DNA of 64,000 bases from NCBI GenBank assembly GCA_028285495.1, contig JANQPB010000044.1, positions 124,001-188,000 on the forward strand. The letters are read 5' to 3'. Below the pieces are notes generated by a model that was not told the origin of the DNA, searched no databases, and worked only from the letters and a program-made list of their open reading frames with translations. Source of the stretch: Acidimicrobiales bacterium. Its GTDB lineage: Bacteria > Actinomycetota > Acidimicrobiia > Acidimicrobiales > SZUA-35. Both the position numbers and the translations under genes were made by a program. This document shows positions 61,461-64,000 of this stretch, in pieces (within the stretch, counting starts at the first letter, position 1; each line of letters opens with the position of its first letter).

Positions 61461-64000
61461 CTATGTCGGCGCTCCCCGGTCGGCGGAAACGGCCTCGACG
61501 ATGCCGAGCTCGGCGGCGGCGACGACCGCCTCGTCGCGGCCAGCGACGTCGAGCTTGGCCAGGATCGCCGACACGTGGTGGTCGACGGTCCGGGGTGAGA
61601 TGAAGAGCTGGTCGGCGATCTCGGGGTTGCTCCGACCGACGGCGAGCAGCTCGACCACCTCGACCTGGCGGGCGGTGAGGCCGGCCGGGTTGCCCCGGGT
61701 CGACGGGCGGGGGCCACGGGGCAGCTGGCGAACGCCGTCGGCCCGCAGCTCGGAGCGGAGCTTGGCCGCGACGGCCTCGGCTCCCAGCTCGTCGAGCAGG
61801 CGGAGGGCCTCCAGTCTGGCGTCGGTGTCGCCCTCGGCCAGGGCCAGGGCCCGCTCGTAGGGCATGCCCAGCTCGTGCCAGCGGTCGGCCGCCTCCCGCC
61901 ACCGACCCTCGATCTGCAGCCGGTGGGGCTCGCTGATGCCGGCCGGGGCCTCGTCGATGGCGCCTGCCTTCCAGGCCCAGTAGGCCAGGGCGCCGGCGAA
62001 CCACGAGCACGACACCCGCAGGGCCTCGTCGAGCACCGGCAGGACGACCGGCCCGATCTCGCCGAGCCGATCGTCGATCCAGGCCAGCTCGGCCACCGCC
62101 GCCCCGGCGACGGCGGTCCGCTGCAGCTCGCGGCTCGACGACGCCAGGGCCCAGCCCTCGTCCAGCAGCGCCCTGGCCCCGACGACACCACGCCTGGCCC
62201 GGACGACGCCGACGGCCGGCAACAGCACGAGCCGCTCCCGCGACGCCTGCTCCCTGGCCAGGCCGGGGGCGAGGTCCTCGACGGCATGCCAATCGCCGGT
62301 CAGGGTCTGCACCAGCGCCCGGGTCGCCGAGCCGTACAGCTCGAAGCTGAACAGGTCGTGGGCCACGGCCTCGGCGATGGCCCCGTCGAGCTCGTCGAGG
62401 GCGACGGGGAGCCGGCGATGCACGAGGAACGCCCAGGCCCGATTGACCCGACCACGGATCACCTCTTCGAGATCACCGAGGGCCGCCGCCTCCCCGATCG
62501 CCTCGACCAGCGCCTCGTCACCTCCGGCCACCCCCTCCATGGCCATGGCACTGCCCCGGTTGACCAGCATGTTGGCCCGGAAACGTCGGTCACCCAGGTC
62601 CGAGACGATGGCGAGGGCGCGGTCGGCCGTGGCGACGGCGGCGGCGTGGTCGAAGGCCAGCATCTCCAGCTGGGCCCTGGTGCTGAGGGCGGCGGCCAGC
62701 TCGGACGACGGGCCGGCCGGTTCGAGCAGGGCGATGGCCTCGGCCGACGCCGCCTCGGCCTCCGCCCGCTCGCCGGCGCTCCAGGCCGCTCGGCTCAGCC
62801 AGCCGAGCTCCTCGGCGAGGGCGACGTCGTCGTCGACCGTTCTCCAGAGCTTCACCGATCGCCTCGCCAGGTCGAGCGCCTCCTGGATCTCGACCTCGAC
62901 GATCGCCGCCCTCGACCAGGCGTCGAGCAGCTCGGCGCCGGCCCGGGGCTCGAACCGGTCCAGGTGGGGTCCGAGACGGCGGTAGTGGGCGAGCGCCTGG
63001 GTGTGGCTCTCCGCCGCCGCGGCCTGGCGGGCCGCCTCGGGCGCATTGACCACGATGGCATCCACGTCGCCGGCCTCGTCGGCGTGGTGCACGAGCTCGG
63101 CCGCCGGGGCCCCGAGCTCGGTGAGCACGGCCAGCGCAACGGCGTTGAGCCGCCGTCGTCTGGCCACGGGCAGACCGGCGACGATGGCCCGCCGAGCGAG
63201 CTGGTGGCGGAAGCAGATCACGGCCCCGTCGTACTCGACGAGGCCGCGGCCGACCGCCTCGTCGACGGCGTCGGCCCAGCCCTCGACGGTGGCCGCCACC
63301 TCGATCGGCGCGGCCCGGGGGACCACGGCGACCTGCTCGACCAGCGCCCGGGCCACCGGCGACAGCTGGGCGGCCCGGCTCCGGGTGGCGTCCTCGACCG
63401 AGGCCGGCACCTCCCCGTCGGCGCTGGCCAGCAGCTCGGCCACGAAGAACGGGTTGCCGTCGCTCTCGGCCAGCAGCTGGTCGGCGTCGCGGCCGGTTCC
63501 GTCGGCCAGCCGCCGCACCCCCTCCGGCCCGAGCGGGTCGAGCGCCAGGCGCTCGACCGCGTGGGGTGGCAGGTCGCCGACCACGGCCCGGATTCGGTCG
63601 CCGACCGTGACGTCGTCGTCGCGATAGGTGGCGACGAGCAGGGCCCTGGCGGTGTCGATGCGCCGACCGATGACCTTCACGAGGTCGAGGGTGGCGGCGT
63701 CGGCCCAGTGGAGGTCCTCGAGCAGGATCACCGTCGGCCGTGGCCGACCGATGAGCTCGAGGGCGGCGACGTAGACCTTGGCCCGGTCGCCGCTGGCCAG
63801 GGCGGCGGCCAGGGGTGGAACGGAGGCGGCCAGGTCCCAGATCGGTCCGAGCTCCCGTGGGGTGGCGAGGTCGTCGCAGCGACCGAGCAGCACCTCGGGC
63901 CGCTCGGGCCCGTCGGCGGGGGTCTCGTCGACGAAGGCCCGGATCAGGGCGGTCTTGCCGATGCCGGGCTCGCCCCGGACCAGCACCACCCGGCCGGCGC
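61461..64000 (-). CDS. LAL-type LuxR-family transcriptional regulator (N terminus beyond the window)
   Basis: At least 846 residues, cut by the right edge. The visible part begins with Walker A VLVRGEPGIGKTALIRAF, so about 20 to 40 residues are probably missing. VILLEDLHWADAATLDLVKVIG is Walker B with the sensor region of the AAA/STAND ATPase. A long helical middle of TPR-like pairs follows, for example RAQLEMLAFDHAAAVATADRAL. The C terminus is a LuxR HTH: GLTARQVEVVELLAVGRSNPEIADQLFISPRTVDHHVSAIL. It should activate transcription on binding an unknown ligand. A small gene follows on the same strand. The target may include the catabolic genes to its left. Confidence 0.87.
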   Translation of the reverse strand, partial: AGRVVLVRGEPGIGKTALIRAFVDETPADGPERPEVLLGRCDDLATPRELGPIWDLAASVPPLAAALASGDRAKVYVAALELIGRPRPTVILLEDLHWADAATLDLVKVIGRRIDTARALLVATYRDDDVTVGDRIRAVVGDLPPHAVERLALDPLGPEGVRRLADGTGRDADQLLAESDGNPFFVAELLASADGEVPASVEDATRSRAAQLSPVARALVEQVAVVPRAAPIEVAATVEGWADAVDEAVGRGLVEYDGAVICFRHQLARRAIVAGLPVARRRRLNAVALAVLTELGAPAAELVHHADEAGDVDAIVVNAPEAARQAAAAESHTQALAHYRRLGPHLDRFEPRAGAELLDAWSRAAIVEVEIQEALDLARRSVKLWRTVDDDVALAEELGWLSRAAWSAGERAEAEAASAEAIALLEPAGPSSELAAALSTRAQLEMLAFDHAAAVATADRALAIVSDLGDRRFRANMLVNRGSAMAMEGVAGGDEALVEAIGEAAALGDLEEVIRGRVNRAWAFLVHRRLPVALDELDGAIAEAVAHDLFSFELYGSATRALVQTLTGDWHAVEDLAPGLAREQASRERLVLLPAVGVVRARRGVVGARALLDEGWALASSSRELQRTAVAGAAVAELAWIDDRLGEIGPVVLPVLDEALRVSCSWFAGALAYWAWKAGAIDEAPAGISEPHRLQIEGRWREAADRWHELGMPYERALALAEGDTDARLEALRLLDELGAEAVAAKLRSELRADGVRQLPRGPRPSTRGNPAGLTARQVEVVELLAVGRSNPEIADQLFISPRTVDHHVSAILAKLDVAGRDEAVVAAAELGIVEAVSADRGAPT

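Overview
The window is very GC-rich, tightly packed, single-chromosome-style bacterial DNA. Codons almost always end in G or C, genes overlap by ATGA/GTGA, and the families seen (DUF3499, PaaX, DUF2332, SigE-like ECF sigma, LAL-type LuxR regulators, LLM flavoproteins, BoxB/BoxC) point to an actinobacterium, plausibly of the class Acidimicrobiia. That placement is inference from gene content only. I see no rRNA, tRNA, CRISPR array, insertion sequence or prophage.

Layout. 0-0.8 kb: decayed sequence with a broken GH29 fucosidase relic. 1.3-20 kb: a cell-surface polysaccharide region in two main blocks. The first (1.4-9.5 kb) has a flippase, two GT2 glycosyltransferases, an alkaline-phosphatase-superfamily enzyme, a UGM/protoporphyrinogen-oxidase-like flavoprotein and a large membrane protein. 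The second (11.9-20 kb) has a Wzz-like chain-length protein fused to a dead tyrosine-kinase domain, an O-antigen polymerase/ligase, a second flippase, a sulfotransferase and an APH-fold kinase. Housekeeping genes (MmcQ/YjbR, DUF3499, HisC/Pat aminotransferase) lie between the blocks. 20-27.7 kb: esterase, ATL-type MGMT homologue, an HD protein that is the tail half of a CCA-adding enzyme, two envelope proteins, rhodanese, an HtrA-like protease with an EF-hand-like loop, and an ECF sigma factor. 27.7-33.5 kb: a 1122-residue membrane GGDEF-EAL protein fused to a CelD/BcsL-type acyltransferase domain, a DMT exporter, a membrane protein and DoxX. 33.5-42.3 kb: aerobic benzoyl-CoA (box) degradation, with boxB, a double SnoaL protein, boxC, an M20 amidohydrolase, a PaaX regulator and a LAL regulator. 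42.5-61.1 kb: a fatty-acyl/xenobiotic catabolic area with SRPBCC, an EgtD relic, three LLM flavoproteins, a MacB-type ABC exporter, MaoC, P450, two acyl-CoA dehydrogenases, an acyl-CoA ligase, TetR and GntR regulators, and a split FluG pair (glutamine-synthetase-like plus amidohydrolase). The right edge cuts a LAL-type LuxR regulator.

How the parts fit. The glycan genes look like one export and decoration pathway: build (GT2), flip (Wzx), polymerise (Wzy/WaaL-like), set length (Wzz), then sulfate or phosphorylate. The c-di-GMP/acyltransferase fusion could add regulated acylation of an exopolysaccharide. The box genes share a near-identical promoter, with a perfect 15-bp palindrome in the boxB copy, which suggests one regulator.

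A window-wide signal is a -10 hexamer exactly six bases before the start codon of many promoter-proximal genes, which is the pattern of leaderless mRNAs. Several small relics (GH29, EgtD, a Gfo/Idh tail) and two short tandem duplications placed on stop codons record ongoing small-scale decay and duplication.
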